A model generated the notes under the pieces. The model did no database searches. It was not told the origin of the DNA and saw nothing but the letters and a program-made list of their open reading frames with translations. From Clostridium manihotivorum (GTDB taxonomy: Bacteria; Bacillota; Clostridia; Clostridiales; Clostridiaceae): a stretch of DNA of 64,000 nt. Below are positions 46,802-55,582 of the stretch, in pieces. The position numbers and the translations under genes are program-made. Every line of letters starts with the position of its first letter. The first letter of the stretch is position 1. The DNA lies in NCBI RefSeq assembly GCF_004015185.1, contig NZ_CP025746.1, positions 5,907,776 to 5,971,775 on the forward strand, read 5' to 3'.

Positions 46802-46815
46802 AACGATTAATCGTT
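46802..46815. promoter_or_regulatory. Palindromic operator upstream of the GGDEF-HD-GYP gene
   Basis: A perfect 14-bp palindrome, AACGATTAATCGTT, 34 bases before the ATG, followed by a further CGTTC. It matches AACGAATAATCGTT upstream of the chemoreceptor at the same spacing. Confidence 0.75.
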
Positions 46816-46994
46816 CGTTCAATAATTTGTAGCTTTATCTATATTATACATTCATTATTAAAGAAAATCTTTATTTTTTGTAAAATAATATTATTAAAAT
46901 GAATTTATGTAATATTTTTCATATATTTTTATAATATTGCTATATTTTTAACAATAGTCATATATTGTAAACCTAACATTCTTATAATGTGAAA

Positions 46995-47029
46995 AGACGT
47001 TTAGTAACTTAACTTTATACTAAACGCCT
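46995..47029 (-). terminator. Terminator of the hybrid kinase gene
   Basis: GGCGTTTAGTA pairs with TACTAAACGTC (minus strand, one mismatch) around an 11-base loop and is followed by TTTTCAC. Confidence 0.7.
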
Positions 47030-47059
47030 CTTATGTGATATTTATTATATTTTAGATAA

Positions 47060-49762
47060 TTATAGATATCTTCTCAAAATCTTTGTCAATGCTTCTAAAT
47101 CTATAGGTTTAGATAGATACTCATCCATACCACAACTTATAAATCTTTCCTTATCTCCTTCCATGGCGTAGGCTGTCATGGCAACTATAGGTACGTGCTT
47201 ATTGCACGCATTCTCTCTTGATCTAATTATCTTTGTTGTTTCACATCCATCTAATAAAGGCATCTGAATATCCATTAAAATAATATCATATTTATTTTTA
47301 TCCATTGCAAGCAAAACCTCTTCACCGTCTTTTACACAATGATATTCATACATAAGATTTTGTAAAAAGTGTTCAATCACTAATGTATTCATCGGATCGT
47401 TTTCTGCAACAAGGATAGTTTTTTTATTACTTATAATATCTGCTTTTCTAATCAATGGATTAGCTTCTTTAAAATAATTAGACTTAGTGCTTTCAGCACT
47501 CAAAAGTTCTATAGTGAAGTAAAATGTGCTTCCTTTGCCTTCTTCACTTTCAAACCATATGTCTCCCCCCATTAGATTGGCAAGCTTTCTTGAAATTGCA
47601 AGTCCGAGACCAGTGCCACCATATTTTCTTGTGTAAGAACTATCTTCTTGTGTGAATAAGCTAAATATATCCTCTCTAAAGCTAGGAGCTATCCCCCTGC
47701 CAGTGTCTTCAATGGAAAATTGTAATTTAATTTTATCAGCAGCAGTATTTAATACTTTCTTTACTCTAAAGTATATATGCCCCTTTTCTGTAAACTTAAC
47801 CGCATTACTTATAAGATTAAGCAGTATCTGGCGTATCTTTAATTGATCTCCTTCTACCTTTTCACTTATCAATGGATCAATATAATACAATGCCTCCAAG
47901 TTTTTTTCACCGGCTGTAATAGATAACTCTTGAATTATCATCTCAATAGATTCTCTAAAATTGTACTTTTCCAAACTGATAACTTCTTTTCCCGCCTCTA
48001 TCTTGGATATATCTAATAAATCATTTATTATCTTCAGTAAGTGATTAGAAGAAGTTTTTAAAATATTTATATATTCTTTCTGTTCCTCATCTAACTCAGT
48101 AAATTCCATCAACTGGGCAATCCCTAATATGCCATTCATAGGAGTTCTCAATTCATGACTCATATTAGCTAAGAATTGTGACTTAGCTTGATTAGCTCTT
48201 TCAGCTTTTTCCTTTTGTAACTGCAACTGCTTAAAGTTATCTTTTAATTGATTCTCTTTTAATACAGCATCAGTTATGTCGGTTACAAATATAGCAATTT
48301 GACCATTTTTCAATTCATAGGCTTGCACATCAATGTATTTATCTATGAAGTCACAATAGAACTGGGCACAATGTGAGACCCCATTATCTGTAGCCTTCTG
48401 ATACCCCTTATATATCCAGTCCTCTAACTCAGGAAATACCTGAAGCAAAGACCTTCCGATACATTTCACAGCCTCTGTACCTGTGATTTCTTGAAAGCTC
48501 TTGTTTACGCTTACAAACTTACAATCGATTATGTTGTTATTGTCATCGTAAATAGCATCTCCTAAGGCCACTCCTTGACTCATAGAACTGTATAATAACC
48601 TATATCGTTCCTCATTGACTCTTAGTTTTTCTTCAAGCTTTTTTTGCCAAGTTATATCCTTTGTAAGCCCAACAATTCTAATATTATCACTGCTACCAAA
48701 ATTATTAATAACCTTGCCCATGGAGCTTACCCATACATACTTTCCGTCTTTTCTGAGCATCCTATGTTCTACCTTTAAATAATCTCCAAGTACAGCCTCA
48801 TTTATGGCTTTTCTTACAGCATCTATATCATCAGGATGAATAGTCATTATGTATTTTTCTAAGTCTCTAGGATAATCATCAATATCATAACCAAGAATTT
48901 TTTCAAAGACCTCGGAATAATGTACTTCTCCTGAATTAATACTAAAATCCCAGACTCCAGATTGGCTTCCTTCAATGGCCATCCTTAATCTCTCCTGGTT
49001 CTCATTTAATTTATCTACTAGCATTACTCTATCCGTTATATCTCTAATAAAGAACAAGGTACCAATTACGTCATTATCACTATAAACAGCAGAGCCAGTT
49101 AAAGATATACAAATCTTCTTTCCATCTTTTCTTAAGTCTATAATCTCAAAATCTTTAATTTTCTCACCCTTAAATACTTTTAATACTTCGCTAAAATAAT
49201 CATATCCACACTTATTAAACATATCTATAAATAAGTTTTTGCCTATAATCTCTTCTTTTGAAAATCCATATATGAATTCTGCATTTCTGTTCCATATCTT
49301 TATAATGCCTTCAACATCTGTTCCAATTATGGCATCTGTAGTCTCTTCCGATATGGAATATAAATATCTTATCTCATCATAACTTCTTTTTGAATCAGTG
49401 ACATCAGAAATAATACTGACAACATAATCAATGCCATTTATATTAATCCCAAAAGACTTTATTCTTACTGCAAATATAGTCCCATTCCTCTTATAATTAT
49501 AAGATTCAAACTCTATCTCTTTTTCTAGAGCTTGATGAAACTTATCCCAAAAGCGATCCATAGTACTTTGGGTACTTACGTCAAGTACATTCATAGATAA
49601 GAGTTCATTCTCTATATATCCATAGGTCGTCATGGCTTCACTATTGGCCATTACTATATTACCTGCGACGTCAAATACCAAAACTATGTCATTTATCTTA
49701 TCTATTATTTGCCTATAGGCCTTTAGTTCCTGATTAGTTCCTAACACATCTATAAAACCCAA
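47060..49762 (-). CDS. Hybrid histidine kinase with multiple PAS domains and receiver
   Basis: 900 residues, no membrane helix, so cytoplasmic. Four PAS domains occupy about residues 10-500 (for example DIVLVFDVAGNIVMANSEA and TTDAIIGTDVEGIIKIWN). The kinase core has phospho-His in ANMSHELRTPMNGI, N box LLNLISNAVKFTE and GTGLGLAISRKLA. A C-terminal receiver has the acceptor Asp in IILMDIQMPLLDG and the late Lys in YLSKPID. It may pass phosphate to an external regulator, since no DNA-binding domain or partner is present. Start is TTG with GAGGTGG 6 bases upstream. Confidence 0.92.
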   Translation of the reverse strand: MGFIDVLGTNQELKAYRQIIDKINDIVLVFDVAGNIVMANSEAMTTYGYIENELLSMNVLDVSTQSTMDRFWDKFHQALEKEIEFESYNYKRNGTIFAVRIKSFGININGIDYVVSIISDVTDSKRSYDEIRYLYSISEETTDAIIGTDVEGIIKIWNRNAEFIYGFSKEEIIGKNLFIDMFNKCGYDYFSEVLKVFKGEKIKDFEIIDLRKDGKKICISLTGSAVYSDNDVIGTLFFIRDITDRVMLVDKLNENQERLRMAIEGSQSGVWDFSINSGEVHYSEVFEKILGYDIDDYPRDLEKYIMTIHPDDIDAVRKAINEAVLGDYLKVEHRMLRKDGKYVWVSSMGKVINNFGSSDNIRIVGLTKDITWQKKLEEKLRVNEERYRLLYSSMSQGVALGDAIYDDNNNIIDCKFVSVNKSFQEITGTEAVKCIGRSLLQVFPELEDWIYKGYQKATDNGVSHCAQFYCDFIDKYIDVQAYELKNGQIAIFVTDITDAVLKENQLKDNFKQLQLQKEKAERANQAKSQFLANMSHELRTPMNGILGIAQLMEFTELDEEQKEYINILKTSSNHLLKIINDLLDISKIEAGKEVISLEKYNFRESIEMIIQELSITAGEKNLEALYYIDPLISEKVEGDQLKIRQILLNLISNAVKFTEKGHIYFRVKKVLNTAADKIKLQFSIEDTGRGIAPSFREDIFSLFTQEDSSYTRKYGGTGLGLAISRKLANLMGGDIWFESEEGKGSTFYFTIELLSAESTKSNYFKEANPLIRKADIISNKKTILVAENDPMNTLVIEHFLQNLMYEYHCVKDGEEVLLAMDKNKYDIILMDIQMPLLDGCETTKIIRSRENACNKHVPIVAMTAYAMEGDKERFISCGMDEYLSKPIDLEALTKILRRYL

Positions 49763-50085
49763 TATATGCCACCTCTATAATTATTAAGTTTAAATAAACT
49801 TTTATTTTTATTAAAATTGTTATTAATATTTTCGAGAGGTTTGTATTAGTCTTAATAACTTATGGTTTAATAATATTAATGTAAATTCAACCAATCTAAT
49901 TCATCGGCTCTTTGTATCGTATAATTTATTTTTATCCACTATATATAGATGTACCACTTCACAACAAAATTTATATCTTAAAATTCTCCTCTCAGGAGTT
50001 AGAGAAACTTTAAAACTATATTTCGAATCGAATAGGGACATCTTTGATTATACAGTTAAATTGTGTTAAAAATATGTGGAGGAGG
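49763..50085. other. Intergenic region with GTACCACTT-arm repeat
   Basis: Between the hybrid kinase promoter and the FAD-oxidoreductase stop. About 49940-50050 is a copy of the repeat family (gatgtaccacttca at the left, tcgaatcgaatagggaca at the right). The rest is AT-rich. No gene is seen. Confidence 0.5.
49940..50050. repeat. Dispersed repeat, GTACCACTT-arm family, copy 3
   Basis: Reads atatatagatgtaccacttc, then aaaatttatat, ctcctctcaggagttagag and a tttcgaatcgaa block, matching 46-150 in the same order. The CTCCTctcAGGAG centre can form a small hairpin. Confidence 0.6.
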
Positions 50086-51300
50086 TTAGCAATCATATCT
50101 GCTAATCCTAAATAACTTCAAATCCTCATCTTCTTCTCCAATATATAACTTACTAAGCATCATTCCACCTAGTATGGCAAAAAGTATTCCATTGGCACCG
50201 TAGCCCAAACAATACCAAAGCTTATTATTTTTTGGATCCTTTCCTAGGAAGCCTAAGTTATCTTTAGTAGATGCAAAGGCTCCACAATACTTGTATTCTA
50301 TATCTATAGATAAATTAGGAAAAAGAGTTTTTATCCTTTGTTCAAGCTTTGTATAACTTTCATTACATATAGCTTCGCTAGGTATACCATGTAAGAAATC
50401 TAAATCTTCTCCTCCAATTATTAATCTATTATCTTCTGTAGTTCTAAAATAGTTATAAGGATCTTCATTATCTCTAAATATTACGTTTTTATATAGCTCT
50501 TCTATCTGGTCAATAGGCTTAGTTACTATATTGAAGGTTGTAGTTTTAACACCAAAATCCCTGTTGGTAAATAAACTAGTATTGTAACCTGTTGCAACTA
50601 TTATAATTTTACCTCTTACTTTATAGCCATAAACAGTTTCCACATTAACAGCATCATCTTCATACTCAACTTTTATTACTTCTGTATTTTCATATACCCT
50701 TAACCCATTACTTAAGCTTGCATCAAGTAAGCTATGGGTAAATCTATAAGGATCAAACATGGCTCCTCCATTCTTACTTAATACACCTGCCTTAACGTCA
50801 AATCCAGATGGATTGCTAACTTTATCTATAAACTCAACCTGAAAATCATTTTCCTTTCTAACATGGTACTCTTCCTTTATTTCTTTAACCTCTATATCTT
50901 TAGCTGTATACAAAAAACTATCTAACCTCTTAAAATCACAGCCATTGCCATACTGAGCTATAAAGTTTTCTATTTCACTTAAAGCTTTTAAGCCTAATTT
51001 ATATGACTTCACAATATTTTCCAACGAAGTATCCTTTTTTAATTCCTCTGCATTGCTATCAAGCTCGTATTGAAGAAGTGATGTAGTTATACTAGTACTT
51101 CCATGGGCTATTCTTGATTTTTCTAAAATGACTGCATTTACCCCACTTTTAGAAAAATAGTATCCCAATATTGCTCCAGTTACACCTCCTCCAACTATTA
51201 TTACATCTGCTTCTATATCTTCCGTTAAATACTCATACTGTTTAGTAACCTTGTTTATTCTAGTAAAAAAACTCTCACCCTTTACATATTGAGTACCCAT
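50086..51300 (-). CDS. FAD-dependent amine/amino-acid-type oxidoreductase
   Basis: 404 residues of the DAO (glycine oxidase/D-amino-acid dehydrogenase) family. The FAD motif VIIVGGGVTGAILGYYFSK is near residue 35, with Glu at the end of the second strand (AVILEKSRIAHGST). IIVATGYNTS is the second FAD segment and WYCLGYGANGILFA the C-terminal one. Gamma-glutamylputrescine oxidoreductase is the closest architecture by memory. There is no Rieske domain at the end. The ATG at 51300 is used; a GTG at 51309 lies only 3 bases after GGAGG. Substrate unknown. Confidence 0.83.
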   Translation of the reverse strand: MGTQYVKGESFFTRINKVTKQYEYLTEDIEADVIIVGGGVTGAILGYYFSKSGVNAVILEKSRIAHGSTSITTSLLQYELDSNAEELKKDTSLENIVKSYKLGLKALSEIENFIAQYGNGCDFKRLDSFLYTAKDIEVKEIKEEYHVRKENDFQVEFIDKVSNPSGFDVKAGVLSKNGGAMFDPYRFTHSLLDASLSNGLRVYENTEVIKVEYEDDAVNVETVYGYKVRGKIIIVATGYNTSLFTNRDFGVKTTTFNIVTKPIDQIEELYKNVIFRDNEDPYNYFRTTEDNRLIIGGEDLDFLHGIPSEAICNESYTKLEQRIKTLFPNLSIDIEYKYCGAFASTKDNLGFLGKDPKNNKLWYCLGYGANGILFAILGGMMLSKLYIGEEDEDLKLFRISRYDC

Positions 51301-51444
51301 TTCTACCACTTACCTCCATGTATTCATACTTAAACCCTTAGGTTAATTTTCACTATCTATATAAATCGAATTACCTGCTCTCATAAGGTTTCACTATATT
51401 ATTTTTCTAAAAGTTATTAATTATAACCAGTCTAGACAATAAAA

Positions 51445-51469
51445 AAATCACTGTTTTTGTCAGTGATTT
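51445..51469 (-). terminator. Terminator-like AATCACTG hairpin
   Basis: AAATCACTG pairs with CAGTGATTT. The minus strand continues with TTTTATTGTCTAGAC. No minus-strand gene ends just upstream; it may catch read-through from the EamA gene. Confidence 0.55.
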
Positions 51470-51577
51470 AACTAAGTTTAGTTATATTAAATTTATACAG
51501 TAGTAAATCCTTAAATAGATTTATATCATGCTATAATATATATAGCCTATACTTAATAAAATTCGTTTTTATGTTTG

Positions 51578-51815
51578 TCTATGTCTAATAATATTGTTGA
51601 AATTAAATGGTCATGAAGGAGATGCTCTATGAGCGAGCTATTAGAATTAAATGATTTTTTCAGATGGAATGGCGTTAAGAAACTGTACTGTTCGAACGTA
51701 GTGAGTTTACAGTTTTAGCCATGGAATATGATAAAATCATATTAATTCTTTGCGCAAGCTCATTAAAGCATCGGATGACTGACCACTTAATTTCACATAG
51801 TACTTTAACAGATCC
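51578..51815. repeat. Fold-back repeat, full copy A
   Basis: About 238 bases, almost identical to 52371-52610. The ends are inverted (TTGTTGAAATTAAATGGTCA against TGACCACTTAATTTC). Moving inward, GAGATGCT/AGCATC, ATGAGCGAGC/GCTCAT and AGAATTAAATGATTTT/AAAATCATATTAATTCT also pair, with AAACTGTA/TACAGTTT at the centre. The whole unit is one long imperfect palindrome. A 29-codon frame (51629-51718, start MSELLELNDFFRW) lies inside, preceded by AAGGAG. It may be a MITE or a structured RNA. Confidence 0.8.
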
Positions 51816-51842
51816 TTGTTAAAAGTAATAAAGGAGTTAATT

Positions 51843-52223
51843 ATGATATATTTAAGACCTCATCATGGACTTTGTATTCAACATTTTGTTGGAGAGGGCT
51901 ATAGCCAAGATTTTGTTGATAATATGAAAAGTACAATTCAAGTTCTTGAAAACACCCCTAATATAGAAATAACCTTAGTGCCTGCTTCAGATAATATTTG
52001 TAGTTCTTGTCCAAATAATAATCAAGGAATTTGCTTATCTGGACAAAAGCCTGAAGATTATGATAAGTCCTGCCTTAGTTTATGTAATTTAAATTTCGGA
52101 GACGTTATCCAATGGAAAGAATTTAAACAAATAGTACAAAAAAATATCTTAACCCAAGACAAGCTCTCTATAGTTTGTAAGGGATGCGAATGGATTAGTA
52201 TTTGCCAGGGTTTTTATGAGTAA
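51843..52223 (+). CDS. DUF1284-family cysteine-rich protein
   Basis: 126 residues, function unknown. It starts with the family-typical YLRPHHGLCIQHFVGEGYS and has two cysteine clusters, CSSCPNNNQGIC and CKGCEWISIC, plus single cysteines between. This could hold an Fe-S cluster or zinc. ATG 51843 is used since AAAGGAG is 6 bases upstream; the frame also opens in the repeat at 51816. The gene sits alone, between two copies of the fold-back repeat, and ends in its own hairpin. Presumably transcribed from within or across copy A. Confidence 0.82.
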   Translation: MIYLRPHHGLCIQHFVGEGYSQDFVDNMKSTIQVLENTPNIEITLVPASDNICSSCPNNNQGICLSGQKPEDYDKSCLSLCNLNFGDVIQWKEFKQIVQKNILTQDKLSIVCKGCEWISICQGFYE

Positions 52224-52231
52224 AAACCCTG
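52206..52231 (+). terminator. Terminator of the DUF1284 gene
   Basis: CAGGGTTTTT pairs with AAAAACCCTG around the last codons, and CTTTT follows. The hairpin includes the stop codon. Confidence 0.75.
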
Positions 52232-52246
52232 CTTTTAAATAAATAT

Positions 52247-52344
52247 AGGTATCCAACTTCAACTATTAATTTGTGCATGCCCGGTGATCCCCAGAAGCCA
52301 GGATTATCGAACATACATAAATTAAGTTTCCGTAAAGGATACCT
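52247..52344. repeat. 98-bp hairpin repeat, copy 2
   Basis: Begins AGGTATCC and ends GGATACCT, exact complements. Same length and order of parts as 17420-17517 (AACTATTAATTT, GCATGCCC, GGATTA, AAATTAAGTTT). Confidence 0.78.
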
Positions 52345-52370
52345 ATATATATTACTTTTGCTTTACTCTA

Positions 52371-52610
52371 TGGCTATGTTTAATAATATTGTTAAAATTA
52401 AGTGGTCATGAAGGAGATGCTATATGAGCGAGCTATTAGAATTAAATGATTTTTTCAGATGGAATGGCGTTAATAAACTGTATGTTCGAACGTAGTGAGT
52501 TTACAGTTTTAGCCATGGAATATGACAAAATCATATTAATTCTTTGCGCAAGCTCATCTAAGCATCGGATGACTGATCACTTAATTTCAACACAGTACTT
52601 TAACAGAGCC
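52371..52610. repeat. Fold-back repeat, full copy B
   Basis: Nearly identical to copy A, 790 bases away, in the same orientation. The internal frame is shorter here (52424-52495, 23 codons) because one base is missing. Its right end overlaps the last codons of the EamA gene. Confidence 0.8.
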
Positions 52611-53525
52611 TACTCTATAAACTAAAAATATGCCGTAGCATACAAGTATTAGCGCTACTAATATCTTTAAATCAAATATATTTTCTCCTAAGAACAACGC
52701 TGAAAGTAATGTACCGAACACAGGTACTAAGAAATTAAACACTGATATCAGCCCTACTTTATTATAGTTTAAAAGCTGTGTCCAAAGTGCAAAAGCCACA
52801 GATGAAAGCAATGCCATATATAATAAAAGTCCTGTAGACTTCAAGTTAAAGCCTTGCAATCTTCCCCCTAACATAAGGCCTAAAATTGTCAATATGACTC
52901 CTCCAATAAATAGCTGATATCCTGTAACTATAGATGGATCTGACTTTTGAGTTATCCTTTTTCCGTATATAGCTGAAACTGCAAAGATAATTGCTGAAAT
53001 CATTATAAATCCCTCACCTCTGAAAGAAAAAGCTCCTCCCGAAGAGGCTTGCCCATTAAGATTTACAATTATAACACCAGAAAACCCAACAATACATCCA
53101 AGTATTTTATTAAAGTTAAGCTTATCATTTTTATAAATGAAGTGAGCTAATATAATACTAACAAAGGTTCCTGTTCCGTTTATAATGGAACCTCTAACAC
53201 CAGTAGTATAGGACATTCCTATATAGAAAAATATGTATTGAAGTGCTGTCTGAAGAAAGCCAAGAGATATAACTTGTCCAAATTGCTTCTTTGAAAAAAT
53301 AAATATGCTCTTCTTCATAAGTAAACTAAGTAAAAGCACAAAAATTCCTGCTAAGGTAAATCTATAACCAGCAAAGGTGAGCTTTGATCCTAGATCATTG
53401 GCCCCTACATGAAATAATCCATATCCAATCTTAATTGATGGATAAGCACTTCCCCATAAAGCACAACATAAAGTTGCTAATATTACAATATTCCTTCTGT
53501 TTGTATAAAACTTATTTTTATCCAT
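52587..53525 (-). CDS. EamA/DMT-family transporter
   Basis: 312 residues, ten predicted membrane helices in two five-helix halves. Landmarks are CALWGSAYPSIKIGYGLF in helix 1 and the second-half PVFGTLLSALFLGENI. Members export amino acids, nucleosides or toxic metabolites. ATG 53525 is used, with GGGAG 8 bases upstream. The last seven or so residues (GSVKVLC) are encoded by the edge of fold-back copy B, so the natural C-terminus was probably altered by its insertion. Confidence 0.88.
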   Translation of the reverse strand: MDKNKFYTNRRNIVILATLCCALWGSAYPSIKIGYGLFHVGANDLGSKLTFAGYRFTLAGIFVLLLSLLMKKSIFIFSKKQFGQVISLGFLQTALQYIFFYIGMSYTTGVRGSIINGTGTFVSIILAHFIYKNDKLNFNKILGCIVGFSGVIIVNLNGQASSGGAFSFRGEGFIMISAIIFAVSAIYGKRITQKSDPSIVTGYQLFIGGVILTILGLMLGGRLQGFNLKSTGLLLYMALLSSVAFALWTQLLNYNKVGLISVFNFLVPVFGTLLSALFLGENIFDLKILVALILVCYGIFLVYRVGSVKVLC

Positions 53526-53907
53526 ATCTATTACTCCCATCCAGCTAAATCTATATACTTTATTTTTTAGGTTATGCTAAAGTATCATGTTTAGATTAAG
53601 TGGTTAGTCATCCCTTGCATTAATGATAGATGTATCACTTAATTTCAACAATATTATTAAAGATGTCCATATTTTAAAGCATATAATAAATATAGTATAA
53701 AAAATTTGCTAAAGCGACCTCCTTTATTAATTTTTTTTAAAAAGCTAGATTACTGCTTTTTTACTGTTTATACTATAAAGCTATCTAAGGCCTTACGATT
53801 ATTAGACTTAACAAGAAACAACTTCATACTTTCCTACTAAAAAGACAAGCTTATTCATTAAGCTTTCTTAGAATTCTAATCTTCATATGTGATCCCTAGA
53901 CAGTAAA
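53526..53907. other. Intergenic region with short fold-back repeat
   Basis: About 53565-53665 is a short version of the fold-back family: tttagattaagtggttagtc at the left and tatcacttaatttcaacaat at the right, with the middle missing. After it come A/T-rich runs and terminator-associated repeat traces (ccttacgattattagacttaac, ctagacagtaaaaaa). No gene. Confidence 0.5.
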
Positions 53908-53954
53908 AAATGAACTGCTTCAACACAACTTATATATGCTGATGCAGTTCATTT
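53908..53954 (-). terminator. Terminator of the GH43 gene
   Basis: AAATGAACTGC pairs with GCAGTTCATTT around a 25-base loop; the minus strand continues TTTTACTGTC. Confidence 0.7.
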
Positions 53955-53978
53955 CAATTAAATTTAATTAAACTTGAT

Positions 53979-55460
53979 TTATTCTCCATTAGGTTTTGGG
54001 ATAGTGTTATACCTTCCCACCGGTGTACCAAAGTTTGGTGTTCCATCACTGTTCCAGGTAAATCTCTGCATGCTAACCATTCTCGGAGCATAGTTATTTG
54101 GGCTCATCATGGCATGGTATATAATCCAATCTGAATCATCATTTTTTGATTTTACAAAGGAGTTATGACCAACTCCCCAAAGTCCATTCTCTTCGGAAGC
54201 TTGAAACACAGGTTTCTGTGACTTTGTCCAATTAGAGGGTACTAAAGGGTCTGCCTTACTATCACAAGTAAGCATACCTAAACAATAATACTGAGTACTA
54301 CAAAAGCTTGCTGAGTAAGTAACAAAGGTTTTTCCATTATGCTGTAGTACGCTTGGGCCTTCATTTACATTATAAACTCCATTAGTACCTTGTTGCTCCC
54401 AAGAAAAGCTAGGTCTTGAAAGCTCTACTCTTTTGCCAGTAAGAGAAGTTGGACTACTCATCTTAGAAATAAATATTTTTTGTACTCCTGGATCTGATGG
54501 AGTTATTCCAGACCATAGAAAATACAGACTACCATTTTGCATAAGGATTGTCCCATCTATTGCCCAATCATCTGCATCTTCTACATATAACCTACCAGCA
54601 TCTGTCCATGTACCGGTGGTAGGATCAGCATTAGTGTTTTTAAGAACTCCAGTTTTTCCTCCTCCACTATAGTAAATATACCAAACCTTATCTATATAGT
54701 GCAGTTCTGGTGCCCATATATTCTCAGTATTCCAACCAAAGTCCGGAGCTGTCCAAATTATCTTTCCCTCAGTATTAAACAAATCGCTTAGATTTCTACT
54801 TTTATACATTATAAGTTTAGGGGTATATGCACCATCTACTGTATAAGTGTGCATTCCATAATAATATCCATCTGTATGGCTATACACATATGGGTCAGCT
54901 TTGTCTCTATCTGTATCTCTAGGGTTAGTCATAGTGCTTGTTGTAGAATAAAGTTTAAAGGTAGCATCCTTTTTATCAGAAGCTCCCGATATTTCTTCAA
55001 AAATACACTTTCCATCCTTAATTTTCATATACAAGTTAGAATCTTTATAAGCCTGAAAAGAAGTATAGGCTGAACTAGCTAACCCAGATACCTTCTTAAA
55101 AGTTGCATTTTCTTTAAAATCAGCACTTCCATCATTCTCTGATAAAGTAAGTATATTATTATCATTTTTTAGAAAGTGCCCAGGATGACTTACAGATTCT
55201 AAAGATACATATTTAGAATTGGCTAAGCCTTTTCTTTGAACATAATAACTATCATATATTGGCGATATGTCCTTATCTACCTTCATCTCAGAATCAGAAT
55301 TTGTTAAATAATATCCTAGTAAGTCATAAGCTTGCAGCCTAACAATTGTATCAGCTCCTGAGGAAGTTTCCTTTGGCCTACCAAAATAGAATGCAAAGCC
55401 AACTATAAATGCAATTACAACTAAAACCTTCGTTAGATTAATTATGAATCTTTTATTCAT
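53979..55460 (-). CDS. GH43-family arabinan-active glycoside hydrolase with N-terminal AbfB-like domain
   Basis: 493 residues. A single N-terminal helix (about 8-24) anchors or exports it. An AbfB/CBM42-like beta-trefoil follows (QAYDLLGYYLTNSD, YVSLESVSHPGHFL). The C-terminal five-bladed propeller is GH43: RDKADPYVYSHTDGYYYGM with the base Asp, WAIDGTILMQNGSLYFLWSG, and the acid Glu in VNEGPSVLQHNGK. Likely removes arabinofuranose from plant arabinan or arabinoxylan. The ATG at 55460 is preferred over upstream openings because GGAGGAG lies 5 bases before it. No other carbohydrate genes are adjacent. Confidence 0.85.
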   Translation of the reverse strand: MNKRFIINLTKVLVVIAFIVGFAFYFGRPKETSSGADTIVRLQAYDLLGYYLTNSDSEMKVDKDISPIYDSYYVQRKGLANSKYVSLESVSHPGHFLKNDNNILTLSENDGSADFKENATFKKVSGLASSAYTSFQAYKDSNLYMKIKDGKCIFEEISGASDKKDATFKLYSTTSTMTNPRDTDRDKADPYVYSHTDGYYYGMHTYTVDGAYTPKLIMYKSRNLSDLFNTEGKIIWTAPDFGWNTENIWAPELHYIDKVWYIYYSGGGKTGVLKNTNADPTTGTWTDAGRLYVEDADDWAIDGTILMQNGSLYFLWSGITPSDPGVQKIFISKMSSPTSLTGKRVELSRPSFSWEQQGTNGVYNVNEGPSVLQHNGKTFVTYSASFCSTQYYCLGMLTCDSKADPLVPSNWTKSQKPVFQASEENGLWGVGHNSFVKSKNDDSDWIIYHAMMSPNNYAPRMVSMQRFTWNSDGTPNFGTPVGRYNTIPKPNGE

Positions 55461-55582
55461 TCTCTCCTCCATACTTATGATGCCATTAACGTTTACATAA
55501 ACTATAAGAATACATAAACTTGTTATAATAACAATAATATACACTATTTTAGATTTATGTTCAATATTTTAGGTTTGTTTAA

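Noticed and set aside
51629..51718. A short protein in the fold-back repeat (MSELLELNDFFRW...)
   Set aside because: It has a good ribosome site, but its end differs between the two copies by a frameshift and it falls within paired arms of the palindrome. I keep it as an observation, not a gene.
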